Shown here piece by piece: positions 1 to 10,291 of a DNA stretch of 64,000 bases; the stretch's first letter is position 1; every line of letters begins with the position of its first letter. Both the position numbers and the translations under genes were made by a program. Source of the stretch: Arachis hypogaea. Taxonomy: Eukaryota; Streptophyta; Magnoliopsida; Fabales; Fabaceae. Location of the stretch: positions 26,516,022-26,580,021 of the forward strand of contig NC_092045.1 in assembly GCF_003086295.3 (NCBI RefSeq). The letters are read 5' to 3'. Below the pieces are notes generated by a model. It did no database searches and was not told the origin of the DNA. It saw nothing but the letters and a program-made list of their open reading frames with translations.

Positions 1-101
1 TGCATGAGTATGTACCCAATTTCCCAAAATTTTGACAAAAATACAAAAATACACTTTCATCCCAACCAATGTTCTCAACTTTCCCAAACTTACACGATGA
101 G
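1..101 (-). mobile_element. Relict LTR element D, left fragment (internal non-coding)
   Basis: AT-rich sequence resembling the non-coding tract that follows ORF2 in element A (near 2280-2350) and near 57300-57400. It ends in ATGAG, the target-site duplication of element A repeated at 32453-32457, so these bases and 32458 onward were once contiguous. No ORF is seen. The 3' LTR of D must lie left of the window. Confidence 0.65.
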
Positions 102-1565
102 TGATGGGAAGCAGAAGCTGGTGAATTAAAAATTATTTAAATGATTATGTTGCAAGTATAGTTCTTAATTCACCAAAAATCTACCTATCAATTTAGAAAT
201 ATGTAACAGAGAGTTTAAATTAAAATTACTGGGAGTTTTAAGTCCCAGGTCGTCTCCCAACGAGTTGCAGAGAAGTGTGCTATCTTATTAATCAGATGTT
301 CAAGAAGTTGAGTTGAGTAAATTGGGATTTAAATTGAGGGAAATTAAATAATATGAATAAAAGCCTTGAGTGGGAATTGATTGGTTGGGATCTCTATCAT
401 TGATGGAGTGATTTTTAAGATTAATTTATAATTAAGGTTGCTCTGTTTGGTTATCCTTTACTAGGTAAGGGAAAGTCAAACAAGTTGAATTACTGGATCT
501 GTTCACAAGTTACAACCCACTTAGTTCAAAGGGATTGACGTCGGTGACAGGATGGTAATTCAACAGTTAACCCAATTACAAATTTTCTTTCAATCCTTCC
601 AACTCAAGAGTTCCTTTTTAATCAATTCCCCATCAAGTAATGAAACTACTCACACATTGTAAATAATAAATCCATAAAACATGAAAGGGAATAAAAAAAG
701 ACATAGTTATTGAAATTGAAATTGAATGAAAAAGAAATAATCCTTGCATTAAATAATCATGAAAGTATCTGAATGACAACATTGAACAAAAACAAGGAAC
801 ATGGAAGAATAGAACCAAGTTAAGAAGACAAACTAGAGTGATGAAGTCTTGATGAGGAAATAACTCTTCTCAATGTTCCAATGCTAAGATCAATTAAAGA
901 TTAAAATTAAAAACTAGAGAGAAAAACCTAAGAGAGAAAACTAGATCTCCAAACTACTAAATGAATGTCTGTTGTTTCTGCATATTCTCTGACTCTAGTC
1001 TGATGTTCCGGGCCGAAAACTGGGCCGAAATAAGGTCCAAAATTGCCCCCAGCAAATTCTGCAGATTATGCAGATCGCACATGTCACGCGATCGCGTCAT
1101 CCATGCGGACACGTCGCTTGCGCTTTTTCCTCGCCACGCGTTCGCGTCGTCCACACTACCGCATTGCTTGCGCTTTCCAATCCGCGCGGCCGCGTAAGCC
1201 ATGCGGCCGCGTCACTGCGATTTGCGCTCCTTCGCGCGGTCGCGTGAGCCATGTGACCGTGTCACTTCTCGCTGGTTATCTCCTCAAACTCTTGTGTTCC
1301 TTCTATTTTTGCTATCTTCCTTTCCAATCTCCAACTCATTCATGCCCTATAAAACCTGAAACACTTGACACAAAGATCACGGCATCGAATGGAATAATGG
1401 AGAATTAAAATTAAATAATTAAGGTCTCTAGGGAGCAATTTTCAAACATGTACTAAATTTAGGAAGGAAATCTAAATGCATGCTAAATTAATGAATAAGT
1501 GGGTAAGGATCATGACAAAACCACACAATTAAACACAATATAAACCATAAAATAGTGGTTTATCA
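102..1565 (-). repeat. 3' LTR of element A
   Basis: 1464 bp, TG...CA ends, nearly identical to 31041-32452. It contains CG-rich palindromes (GCGATCGC, GCGGCCGC type, about 1080-1260) matching those of the internal spacer of A. It carries a 50-52 bp segment absent from the other LTR, bounded by repeats of GCTTGCGCTTT at 1116 and 1166. Confidence 0.93.
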
Positions 1566-1604
1566 ACCTCCCCACACTTAATCATTAGCATGTCCTCATG
1601 CTAA
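1566..1604 (-). promoter_or_regulatory. Polypurine tract and adjacent hairpin of element A
   Basis: On the minus strand TAAGTGTGGGGAGGT (1566-1580) abuts the 3' LTR and is the expected plus-strand primer. Just upstream lies a perfect 8-bp stem, TTAGCATG / CATGCTAA, closing an AGGA loop (1585-1604). The polypurine role is standard for LTR elements. The hairpin recurs in the other elements here. Confidence 0.8.
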
Positions 1605-2970
1605 ATTGAAGGAGACAAGAAAATAAGTATGAACATGTAGAAACTCATGAAATGCAATGCAATCCTACATATATAAATAAATGCAACTATATGATTATTG
1701 TCCACTTGATCAAAAGTAAATAAGCCCTTCAAAACAATTACAAATCAAATTCCACTAATTCTATCATTATACAATAAAACAGATAAAAGTGCAAGAAGAT
1801 AGCTTATGAAAGCAAGAAACATGAAAATTCAAGCATCGAACCCTCACTGATAATGTATGTACGCTCTGATCTTTAGTGTATAGGGTAATCACTCTATTCT
1901 TCTCTAGTCATGTTTTCTAACTTTTGTTTTTCTCCTAACCAATCAACAACAGTTAATATACCAATGCAAACATCATGAGATCTTTCCAGGGTTGTAATGG
2001 GGCCAAGGTGCAGGTAAGGGTATACATATGGTTAAGTGAGCTTTATAAAGTGAATCTTTAATTAACCTAAGCTCTCACCTAATATACATATACTCTATAT
2101 ACTTTAAATTCATGCCTAGCTACCCATAATTCCCTTTTTCAACCCATACTCATGTTTCAACTTTGTATTTTGATTCTATCATATGTGCATTGATTTTTGA
2201 ATTCTGAATTTAACATTGGGGTAATTTGTCCCCTTATTTATTTATTTATCATTATTTTTTTTCAATTCTTATAGTTTTACATGAGTAGGTATCCAAATTC
2301 CCCTTAAATTTTCATGACACATTCCCTTAACAACTTTTGTTCCCACAATTTCCCATACTTAACTAGCACACACAATTCTATCTTAAGCTAACCAAAGATT
2401 CAATTTGGGATATGCAATTGTTTTTCAGCTTAAGGTTAGTAATGTGGTAAAATATAGAACAAATGGGGTTTTTAAAGGCTCAAAGTGGTTAACAAGGGTA
2501 ATTGAAAAGGGTAGGCTTGATTTGGATAAGTGAGTTTAAACAAATAATGGCCTCAATCATGTGCAAGCATGTAAATATAATAAATATTTGACATATAAGA
2601 TAAAACAAAATATAGATTCTAATCATAGAGAAGTAAACACACAAGAATAAAATAATTATGGTTAAATAATGTAACCATACATAAAGGCTCAAATCTTTCA
2701 CAGGTTGTGTGTTCTTTAGCTCAAACGTCATGTTCCAAATACAACTCAAGCAGATTTATCATAAAAATTTTCTGAAAAATTAGTGAAATTTTATTCCAAA
2801 GATAGAATTTTAAAAGAAACTTATTGTCTTTTCAATCAAGTAGAACATGCATGAAACTATTCTAACCTTTGCAATTTATTCTATTCTATAAAGGGAAGAA
2901 AATCTAACTAAAATATCGTAATTATTGGTGTACAAAGAAGAGAAATTACCTCCTGATGTCAGGTACTGAC
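1605..2970 (-). other. Non-coding AT-rich tract between ORF2 and the 3' LTR of A
   Basis: About 1.4 kb with no credible ORF. Related sequence occurs in D (32460-32900), in the I2 element (56600-57900) and, in the opposite orientation, in B (19850-20880), so it is a shared family feature. Confidence 0.7.
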
Positions 2971-3010
2971 CGACCTCCCCACACTTAAGGCTTTGCACCG
3001 TCCTCAGTGC
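2971..3010 (-). promoter_or_regulatory. Tetraloop hairpin plus TTAAGTGTGGGGAGG box at the ORF2 stop of A
   Basis: On the minus strand GCACTG-AGGA-CGGTGC (2995-3010, one G-T pair) is followed by TTAAGTGTGGGGAGGTCG (2971-2988). The ORF2 stop codon TAA (2985-2987) overlaps the box. It is an internal second copy of the motif seen at the 3' LTR. Confidence 0.7.
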
Positions 3011-3064
3011 CATCTGTTAGGAACAGAGGTGGGCTGGTAGTAGTATCTCCACAGTCGGGACTAT
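2985..3064 (-). CDS. ORF2 of element A, 3' piece beyond the B insertion
   Basis: Continuation of the ORF2 frame of A, cut off from its main body (22736-23914) by element B. Counting the ACTAT duplication once, the frame runs on for about 25 codons to TAA at 2985-2987. So ORF2 was open to its natural end when B landed. The stop lies inside the purine box. Confidence 0.7.
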
Positions 3065-4525
3065 TGATAAACCCCAATTTGACGGTTTATTTTGTATTGA
3101 GTTTAGGGTGTTTTGATAACCTTTTGTTGCATTTAGCCTATGAATTAGCATGGGTTTGTTATCTCTCCCATATTTGTGCTTAAGTGTAAAAACATGCTTT
3201 TTAAGCCTTATTTTGATGAATTCTAGTTCTTCTTTGATTCCATAAGATGCCTTGATGTGTTTGCTAGTAATCTCAGGTCGAAATAGGCTAGGCATGGATC
3301 AAAGGAAGCAAGGAAGAACGCATACAAGTGGAGAGAAGCACAAAAAGCCAAAGAATTGATCTAGGCCATGCACGCGCACGCGCACAAGGCGCTCGCGCGC
3401 ACATTGCGAAGCAGGCCAGGGACGCGCACGCGTACCGTGCGCGCACGCGCCGATGGTGGCACATGACTTCATTAATGCAACACGTGCCTGGCGATTTGAG
3501 AGGGTTCTGAACCCATTTTTGGTGCCAATTGCTAAGTTTAAGGAATAAAAAGGATGAAGGGTTAAGGGGGAAGGAGGACTCTAGCATATAGCATAATTAG
3601 AGTTAGTCTTAGAGAGAGAAGCTCTCACTTCTCTCTAGAATTAGGATTAGGTTTAGGTTAATCTCTCTTCTTAGATCTAGGTTTAATTCATGCTTTGATT
3701 CACTCTTCATTTACCAATTCTTAATCTTCTCATCTCTCTCTTTCTAGCAATGTGCTTTAATAATTGTAATTCTTCATTTTGTTTTGGATAGATTGTTGCC
3801 CCTTTGTTTTCTTTCAATAATGCAATTAGAGGTAATTCATGATAATTGTGATTTCCTTGATTGTTGTTGATTAATTCGTTGCAATAATTGTTGTTAGATT
3901 CTATTCTTGTTATCAATTTACTATGCTTTTCTTTTATGCCTTCCAAGTGTTTGATGAAATGCTTGGTTGGGTCTTAGTGTAGGTTTTGTTCCTCTTGGCC
4001 TAGGTAGAGTAATTAGTGACTCTTGAGTTATCTAATTCCTTTGTTGATTGATAATTAGAAGATGCTACTTGATTTGAATGCCTCTAAAGCTAGTCTTTTC
4101 TTTAGGAGTTGATTAGGACTTGAGGAATCAAATTGATTCATCCACTTGACTTTCCTTCATGGTTAGAGGTTAACTAAGTGGTAGCAATGAACAATTCTCA
4201 TCACAATTGAGAAGGATAACTAGGATAGGACTTCTAGTTCTCATATCTTGCCAAGAGCCTTTTATAGTTGTTAGTTTACTTTCTTGCCATTTATCTTTCA
4301 TACTTCTTATCCAAAACCCCAAAACAACTCAAACCAATAACAAGACACTTTATTGTAATTCCTAGGGAGAACGATCCGAGGTTTGAATACTTCGGTTTAT
4401 AAATTTAGGGGTTTGTTTTAGTGACAAACAACTTTTTGTATGAAAGGATTATTGCTTGGTTTAGAAACTATACTTCAACGAGATTTTATTTGAGAAATTC
4501 TAAACCGTCAAAAATCCAATCATCA
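3065..4525 (+). repeat. 5' LTR of element B
   Basis: Starts TGATAAACCCC, ends CCAATCATCA. CG-rich alternating purine-pyrimidine palindromes (CGCGCACGCG type) lie at about 3365-3460, followed by a weak TATA-like AATAAAAAGG at about 3544. The same CG motif recurs in the internal spacer at 6750-7500. Confidence 0.94.
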
Positions 4526-4528
4526 AAA

Positions 4529-4546
4529 TGGCGCCGTTGCCGGGGA
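4529..4546 (+). other. Primer-binding site of B, complementary to the tRNA-Asp 3' end
   Basis: TGGCGCCGTTGCCGGGGA, three bases after the LTR end. It is complementary over 18 nt to the 3' end of plant tRNA-Asp(GTC) as I remember it. tRNA-Asp priming is typical of Athila-type elements. Confidence 0.9.
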
Positions 4547-4651
4547 GTTGCAATGGTGTTATGTTATTGGTTATTGTACATATGTGAATAGTGTAAATAT
4601 TTTGCTTTTTGCTTCATTTGCTAGTGTAGAATTTTATTTTCTCTTTCCACC

Positions 4652-6427
4652 ATGAATTCTCACTTTGTCTATGAGTTTGGTTCTAATTATGTTGTAGGTA
4701 ATGAGAGCTTCAATGAGGATGTGTATCAAGGATGGAACAATCAAAGGTGGGAGAAGCCATATGCATATGACCAATCTTCATGGCAACAACCTCCACCAAT
4801 ACACTATGAAGAAGAGCCATTTTATGATGCATATCAATCCAATGGCTATGGTGAATCACCTTGTGACTTTCAAGAACCACCACCATATGCCTATGAACCA
4901 TATCCTCAACATCAACCTCAACCATACTCACAAGCCTCGCCACATCAAGCATCTTCCTATGATCCATATCCATCATATGACCAATCATTCATACCATATT
5001 TTTATGACCATTTTGAGCAAGAATCCTTAGAACCACCACAACCCTATCAAGATTACTCCCAAGAACCACCTCAATACACACAATCTCCACAACCTTATCA
5101 AGAAGAACCACCTTCCTATTATGAATCCCCTCTCCAAAATGATGAACCTTCCTACCCACCACAAGCCCCATTAGACGATTCTCTCACTTTGTTACTTCAA
5201 GGAAAAGAGGCCATGAAGCGGGATACACTTGAGTTTGTGACCAATTTGACGAAGGTGGTGCACACTTTACCCCACCAATGTTTAAATACTCAAGGTACTT
5301 CCGTGACCACATGTGAAAAGTCAAAAGAAGAGCAAAGCATGAAGGAGAAATGGGAAACCTCGGTGGAGAAGGAGGACTCGAATTATTTGTTGGAACAATT
5401 GGAGGAGCCTATGATCATTGAAGAAAGGGAAGAAGTGGTTGAAGATTTAGGAGATGTTGAAAGTCCATGGGAATGTAGCATCATGGAGTCATCTTTCAAG
5501 AAGCTTGATATTGATGTTGAAGAGGGTGCGCAACCTCCAAGGTATATCATCGTTGGAGACTTGAAAGAGGCTTATCAAGAGATCGATTCAATCATGGATG
5601 AATTTCTCTCCATCATGGAATCCTCTCCCATTGGACATGAAGTTGAAATTATAAAAGAGTGTGCACAACCTCCCAAGGAAAGCGAAAATGGCATGGTGTA
5701 TATTGAAATTGAAGAATATGAAGAGGTTGATCAAGAGATGGACTCATTCATCAATGAATTTCTATCCAAAACTGAATCACCTCTCATTAGACAAGATGAA
5801 GTTCTTGAAGACAACACCAAACCACGTAACGAAAGGGATGAGGTTAAATTTGAAGAAGCTTGCGAAGCGGTGGAAACAATTAAAGAAGAGCACAAGGAGG
5901 TAGACCTTGCATTGTCTAAGTGTGGGGAAGCCGCCCGCCCCAAGTTACCATCCAATATAGCATTTAAGTGGGTAAAATTTCTATCCCTAAGCTTTACTTT
6001 CTCACTTGAATATGGTTTAATTGAAAACGATGGTCAACTTAGAGCTCTTTGTGGAACTAAAAGCAAAAATGAGTTATGTAGTGGTTGCAAGTTAGGAATT
6101 ACGCTCATTAAGGTCAAAGCTTCAAAGTATAGGAACGATGATTGGAAGAATGTCACTTTACAAGGGTATCGAAGGAAGACTTGGTATGTTAAAGAGAATT
6201 CTATATGTCAACCACCCGGAAAGAAAAAGTATGAAGAGCAAATTGAAGACGGGTGTGAGGATAAGATATGGGACCCCGGTTCGCTAGGTGAAGACCAACT
6301 ATGGGGACTCATATCTTGGGTAGAACTTTGCCCAAGCTTGATGAAAACGGTTGGAAATTCTGTCAACCAATTGAGGAGCAAAGATCCTTGGAGATTCAAG
6401 GATGAGTACAAACATAAGCCACCATGA
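4652..6427 (+). CDS. ORF1 of element B: Pro/Tyr/Gln-rich protein of unknown function
   Basis: 591 codons, intact, about 100 nt after the primer site, with start context CACCATGA. Residues 25-175 are low-complexity and rich in Pro, Tyr, Gln and His. Residues about 200-430 are acidic and Glu-rich and contain two related units of about 55 residues (around 280-340 and 345-400), each with a cysteine- or glycine-AQPP motif and a D-x-F-x-x-E-F-L-S core. The last 160 residues are Trp- and Cys-containing, more globular, and end in KHKPP. The same ends are conserved in the broken copy in D (34819-36470 plus 48538-48609), so the protein is a family trait. It occupies the gag position, but I see no gag, CCHC, protease or reverse transcriptase motif. 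A nucleocapsid-like or RNA-binding role is only a guess. A box, CTAAGTGTGGGGAAG, lies inside the frame at 5916-5930. Confidence 0.8.
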   Translation: MNSHFVYEFGSNYVVGNESFNEDVYQGWNNQRWEKPYAYDQSSWQQPPPIHYEEEPFYDAYQSNGYGESPCDFQEPPPYAYEPYPQHQPQPYSQASPHQASSYDPYPSYDQSFIPYFYDHFEQESLEPPQPYQDYSQEPPQYTQSPQPYQEEPPSYYESPLQNDEPSYPPQAPLDDSLTLLLQGKEAMKRDTLEFVTNLTKVVHTLPHQCLNTQGTSVTTCEKSKEEQSMKEKWETSVEKEDSNYLLEQLEEPMIIEEREEVVEDLGDVESPWECSIMESSFKKLDIDVEEGAQPPRYIIVGDLKEAYQEIDSIMDEFLSIMESSPIGHEVEIIKECAQPPKESENGMVYIEIEEYEEVDQEMDSFINEFLSKTESPLIRQDEVLEDNTKPRNERDEVKFEEACEAVETIKEEHKEVDLALSKCGEAARPKLPSNIAFKWVKFLSLSFTFSLEYGLIENDGQLRALCGTKSKNELCSGCKLGITLIKVKASKYRNDDWKNVTLQGYRRKTWYVKENSICQPPGKKKYEEQIEDGCEDKIWDPGSLGEDQLWGLISWVELCPSLMKTVGNSVNQLRSKDPWRFKDEYKHKPP

Positions 6428-6445
6428 CAACAAGCATCTCAAAAT

Positions 6446-6495
6446 GTCCAACTTAAGGACTTAAACTAAAAGTGCTAGGTGGGAGACACCCCACC
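6446..6495 (+). promoter_or_regulatory. Post-ORF two-hairpin cassette, copy in B
   Basis: Nineteen bases after the ORF1 stop lies GTCC-AACTTAA-GGAC (6446-6460). After an A-rich linker with AAAGTGCT comes GGTGGG-AGACAC-CCCACC (6478-6495), a 6-bp stem. Equivalent pairs follow the main ORF in A, C, D and E, with changes that keep pairing. Confidence 0.7.
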
Positions 6496-7647
6496 ATGGT
6501 AAACTCTTTCAACTCTCTTTTAAATTTGCTCAATAAGTGATTTGAGTTACCATTGTAGGTAGATGTTTCACATAAATTTGTTTGTACAACTTAATTGTTA
6601 GCTTAGTCACATGTATGTTGTGTTTAGTAGTAGATGAATAACATCAAATTACATTTTTGTGAACTGTATGATGGTTGATTCAATAAGGAGTTGTGAACAG
6701 TATGGGAAACACCCAGCAAAATTTTTTTTCTAAAAAAAAAAAAGGGGTGGACGCGCGCGCACCATGTACGCGCACGAGTCTCTGTGTGGTGGCAACATCG
6801 CCCACGTACCCGAGAGTTGGGCCTCTCTTGGGCAAACCTTATGCCCTGAGCCCAACATGACCCGCGCTGACGCGCACTACGTGCGCGCGCGCCGATCATG
6901 AGAACAAGGACATGTATGCGGGCGCGCATCTGCCGCGTTCGCGCCAATTTTGGTGCTGCAAATTTTTGAGCCAAATCCCAGAGAGTTGAGCCGGCTCTGG
7001 GCCAACTTTAGGCCCCTGGCCCAACTCAAACTGCGCGGACGCGTACTTGCCGCGCGCGCGTCCCTACGTGCTACCACCACTCTAGGCTTCTGACCCGAGA
7101 GTTGGGCGTGCTTCATGCCCACTCTAAGCCTCAGGCCCAATCTCATGTACGCGTGCACGCACTGTACCACACGCGCCCTTGCCTAATCTGCCAACCCACG
7201 CTAGAGCGCACTGCACGCTCACGCATGAATCTCCATTTTCCCCAGTGCGCGCGGACGCGTACATGCCGCGTGCGCGCAGGTCTCGTAGCGCAACTTCCAG
7301 GCCATTTTCCAGAGAGTTAGGCCGGATTTGGGCCAACTCTAAGCCCCTAGCACAACTCCATGCACGCGTGCGCACACTGTACGCGCACGCGTCCTTGCCT
7401 ATTTTGCTCATCCACGCTTCAGCACGTTGTACGCGCACGCGTAGGTCCCAGGTTTTCTCAATCGACGCGGACGCGGAAGGTGCGCGCGCGCGTCGATTCA
7501 AAAAATGAGATAACCCTAATGCGCGACGCACACTGCGCAGTCGCACACCCTCTTTCCCCTACCTCCATTTTCTTCTTCTTACTCTCATCTCCCATAACCA
7601 CCTCCGTTCAGCCACTGCTCCGCCGGCAACCACCGCTGCACGGCCAC
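6496..7647 (+). repeat. CG-rich palindrome spacer and CT-rich leader of B
   Basis: No gene. From about 6750 to 7500 many short units of the type ACGCGTACGCG and GCGCGCGC alternate with about 40-bp stretches containing CCCGAGAGTTGGGC-like text, forming an irregular tandem array. The apparent long frames here are simple GC-rich sequence without a credible start or product. From 7510 the sequence becomes CT-rich, like a plant 5' untranslated leader, and is cut by element C at 7648. Confidence 0.7.
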
Positions 7648-9294
7648 TGGTGGACGAAATTGTGATCACTATTCTTTAAGTTGTATGAAATTATTATTGT
7701 GGCACCAGTTGAATTCACAACTCCGTTCAACTAACCAGCAAGTGTACTGGGTCGTCCAGGTAATAAACCTTACGTGAGTAAGGGTCGATCCCACAGAGAT
7801 TGTTGGTATGAAGCAAGCTATGGTCATCTTGTAGATCTCAGTTAGTGAGTGGAATCATAGGGTCAAATGGAATTAAATTGGATAAATAAAATAAGTAAAA
7901 GGGATAGAGATACTTATGCAGATTCATTGGTGGGAATTTCAGATAAGCGAATGAAGATACTGTATGGCTCAAGGACGCCTGCTCTCCTACTACTTCAACT
8001 CAATCCTTCTTACTCCTTTCCATGGCAAGCTGTATGTAGGGCATCACCATTGTCAATGGCTACATCCCATCCTCTCAGTGAAAATGTTCCTATGCTCTGT
8101 CACAGCACGGCTAATCATCTGTCGGTTCTCAATCAGGTTGGAATAGAATCCCTTGATTCTTTTGCGCTTGTCATCACGCCCAGCCTTCAGGAGTTTGAAG
8201 CTCGTCACAGTCATTCAATCCCAGGATCCTACTCGGAATACCACAGACAAGGTTTAGACTTTCCGGATCCTCATGAATGCTGCCATCTATCTAACTTATA
8301 CCACGAAGATTCTGTTGGGGAATCTAAGAGATACACATTCAAGCTCTGTTGCATGTAGAACGGAAGTGGTTGTCAATCACGTGCGTTCATAAGTGAGAAT
8401 GATAATGAGGGTTACTTATCATCACATTCATCATGTTCTTGGGTACGAATGAATATCTTGGAATAAGAATAAGAGAGATTTGAATAAAAGACAATAGAAT
8501 TGCATTAATACTTGAGGTACAGCAGAGCTCCACACCCTTAATCTATGGTGTGCAGAAACTCCACCGTTGAAAATACATAAGTAAAAGGTTCAGGCATGGC
8601 CGAATGGCCAGCCCCCTTGTGGTCACAAGACCGAATGATCCAAGACCTAAAGTGATCAAAGATATCTAATACAATAGATAAATGTTCTATTTATAATAAA
8701 CTAGCTCCTAGGGTTTACATGAGTAAGTAATTGATGCATAAATCCACTTCCGGGACCCACTTGGTGTATGCTTGGGCTGAGCTTGATTAATCCACGAGCT
8801 GAGGCTTCTCTTGGAGTTGAACTCCGAGTTATGACGTGTTTTGGGCGTTCAACTCCGGATCATGACGTTTTTCTGGCGTTTAACTCCAGACAGCAGCTTG
8901 TACTTGGCGTTCAACGCCAAGTTACGTCGTTATTATTCGAATAAAGTATGGACTATTATATATTGCTGGAAAGCTCTGGATGTCTACTTTCCAACGCCGT
9001 TGAGAGCGCTCTAATTGGAGTTCTGTAGCTCCAGAATATCCATTTCGAGGGCAGGGAGGTCAGATTCCAACAACATCAGCAGTCCTTTTGTCAGCCTTCT
9101 TCAGAGTTTTGCTCAAGTCCCTCAATTTCAGCCAGAATTTACCTGAAATCACAGAAAAACACACAAACTCATAGTAAAGTCCAGAAATGTGAATTTAACA
9201 TAAAAACTAGTGAAAACATCCCTAAAAGTAGCTTAAACTTACTAAAAACTACCTAAAAACAATGCCAAAAAGCGTATAAATTATCCGCTCATCA
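7648..9294 (-). repeat. 3' LTR of element C
   Basis: Plus-strand ends TGGTGGACG and CCGCTCATCA; on the coding strand it starts TGATGAGCGGATAATTTATA. TATAAATAG on the minus strand (8687-8695) is a likely TATA box. Palindromes of the GGCGTT-AACGCC type lie at 8810-8935. An apparent 163-codon frame at 7867-8358 recurs in the other LTR and is LTR sequence, not a gene. Confidence 0.95.
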
Positions 9295-9332
9295 CAACAC
9301 CAAACTTAAATTGTTGCTTGTCCCCAAGCAAC
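9295..9332 (-). promoter_or_regulatory. Polypurine-like tract and GGGA-loop hairpin of C
   Basis: On the minus strand TTTAAGTTTGGTGTTG (9295-9310) abuts the 3' LTR in the plus-strand primer position but is G/T-rich rather than pure purine. Just upstream is a perfect 8-bp stem, GTTGCTTG-GGGA-CAAGCAAC (9313-9332). Confidence 0.75.
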
Positions 9333-10291
9333 TGAAAATCAAATAGGATAAAAGAAGTGAATATACTATAAATCCCAGAATATCAATGAATATTAATTAT
9401 AATTAGATGAGCGGGACTTGTAGCTTTTTGCTTCTGAACAGTTTTGGCATCTCACTTTTTCCTTTGTAGTTTAGAGTGATTGGCATCTCTGGGAACTTAG
9501 AATTTCGGATAGTGTTATTGACTTTCCTAGTTAAGCATGTTGATTCTTGAACACAGCTACTTATGAGTCTTGGCCGTGGCCCTAAGCACTTTGTTTTCCA
9601 GTATTACCACCGGATACATAAATGCCACAGACACATGACTGGGTGAACCTTTTCAGATTGTGACTCAGCTTTGCTAGAGTCCCCAGTTAGTGGTGTCCAG
9701 AGCTCTTAAGCACACTCTTTTTTGCTTTGGATCACGACTTTAACCACTCAGTCTCAAGCTTTTCACTTGGACCTTCATGACACAAGCACATGGTTAGGGA
9801 CAGCTTGATTTAGCCGCTTAGGCCTGGATTTAATTTCCTTGGGCCCTCCTATCCATTGATGCTCAAAGCCTTGGATCCTTTTTACCCTTGCCTTTTGGTT
9901 TTAAGGGCTATTGGCTTTTTCTACTGCTCCTTCTTTTTCTTTCTCAGTTTTTCGCCATTTTTTTTTCACAAGCTTTTGCTTTTTCACTGCTTTTTCTTGC
10001 TTCAAGAATCAATTTCATGATTTTTTCAGATCATTAATAACATTTCTCTTTGTTCATCATTCTTTCAAGAGCCAACAATTTTAACACTCATAAACAACAA
10101 TATCAAAAGACATATGCACTGTTCAATCATTCATTCAGAAAACAAAAAGTATTGTCACCACATCAATATAATTAAATTAAATTCAAGGATAAATTCGAAA
10201 TTTATGTACTTCTTGTTCTTTTGAATTAAAACATTTTTCATTTAAGAGAGGTGAAGGATTAATGGATTTTATTCATAGCTTTAAGGCATGG
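9333..10291 (-). other. Non-coding tract between ORF2 remnant and 3' LTR of C
   Basis: AT-rich, low-complexity in places (runs of T around 9950-10030). Homologous to 44270-45325 of element E. No ORF or other feature seen. Confidence 0.6.

Noticed and set aside
4710..5030. His/Met-rich frames on both strands across ORF1 of B
   Set aside because: Shadows of the CAA/CCA/TAT-rich codons of ORF1 in other frames.
7102..7546. Long overlapping frames rich in Arg/Ala in the GC-rich part of B
   Set aside because: Produced by CG-rich palindrome repeats that lack stops in several frames on both strands; no start context or homology.
7867..8358. 163-codon frame, repeated at 15659-16150
   Set aside because: Lies wholly inside the LTRs of C, both copies, on the strand opposite to the element; no domain; judged LTR sequence that happens to be open.
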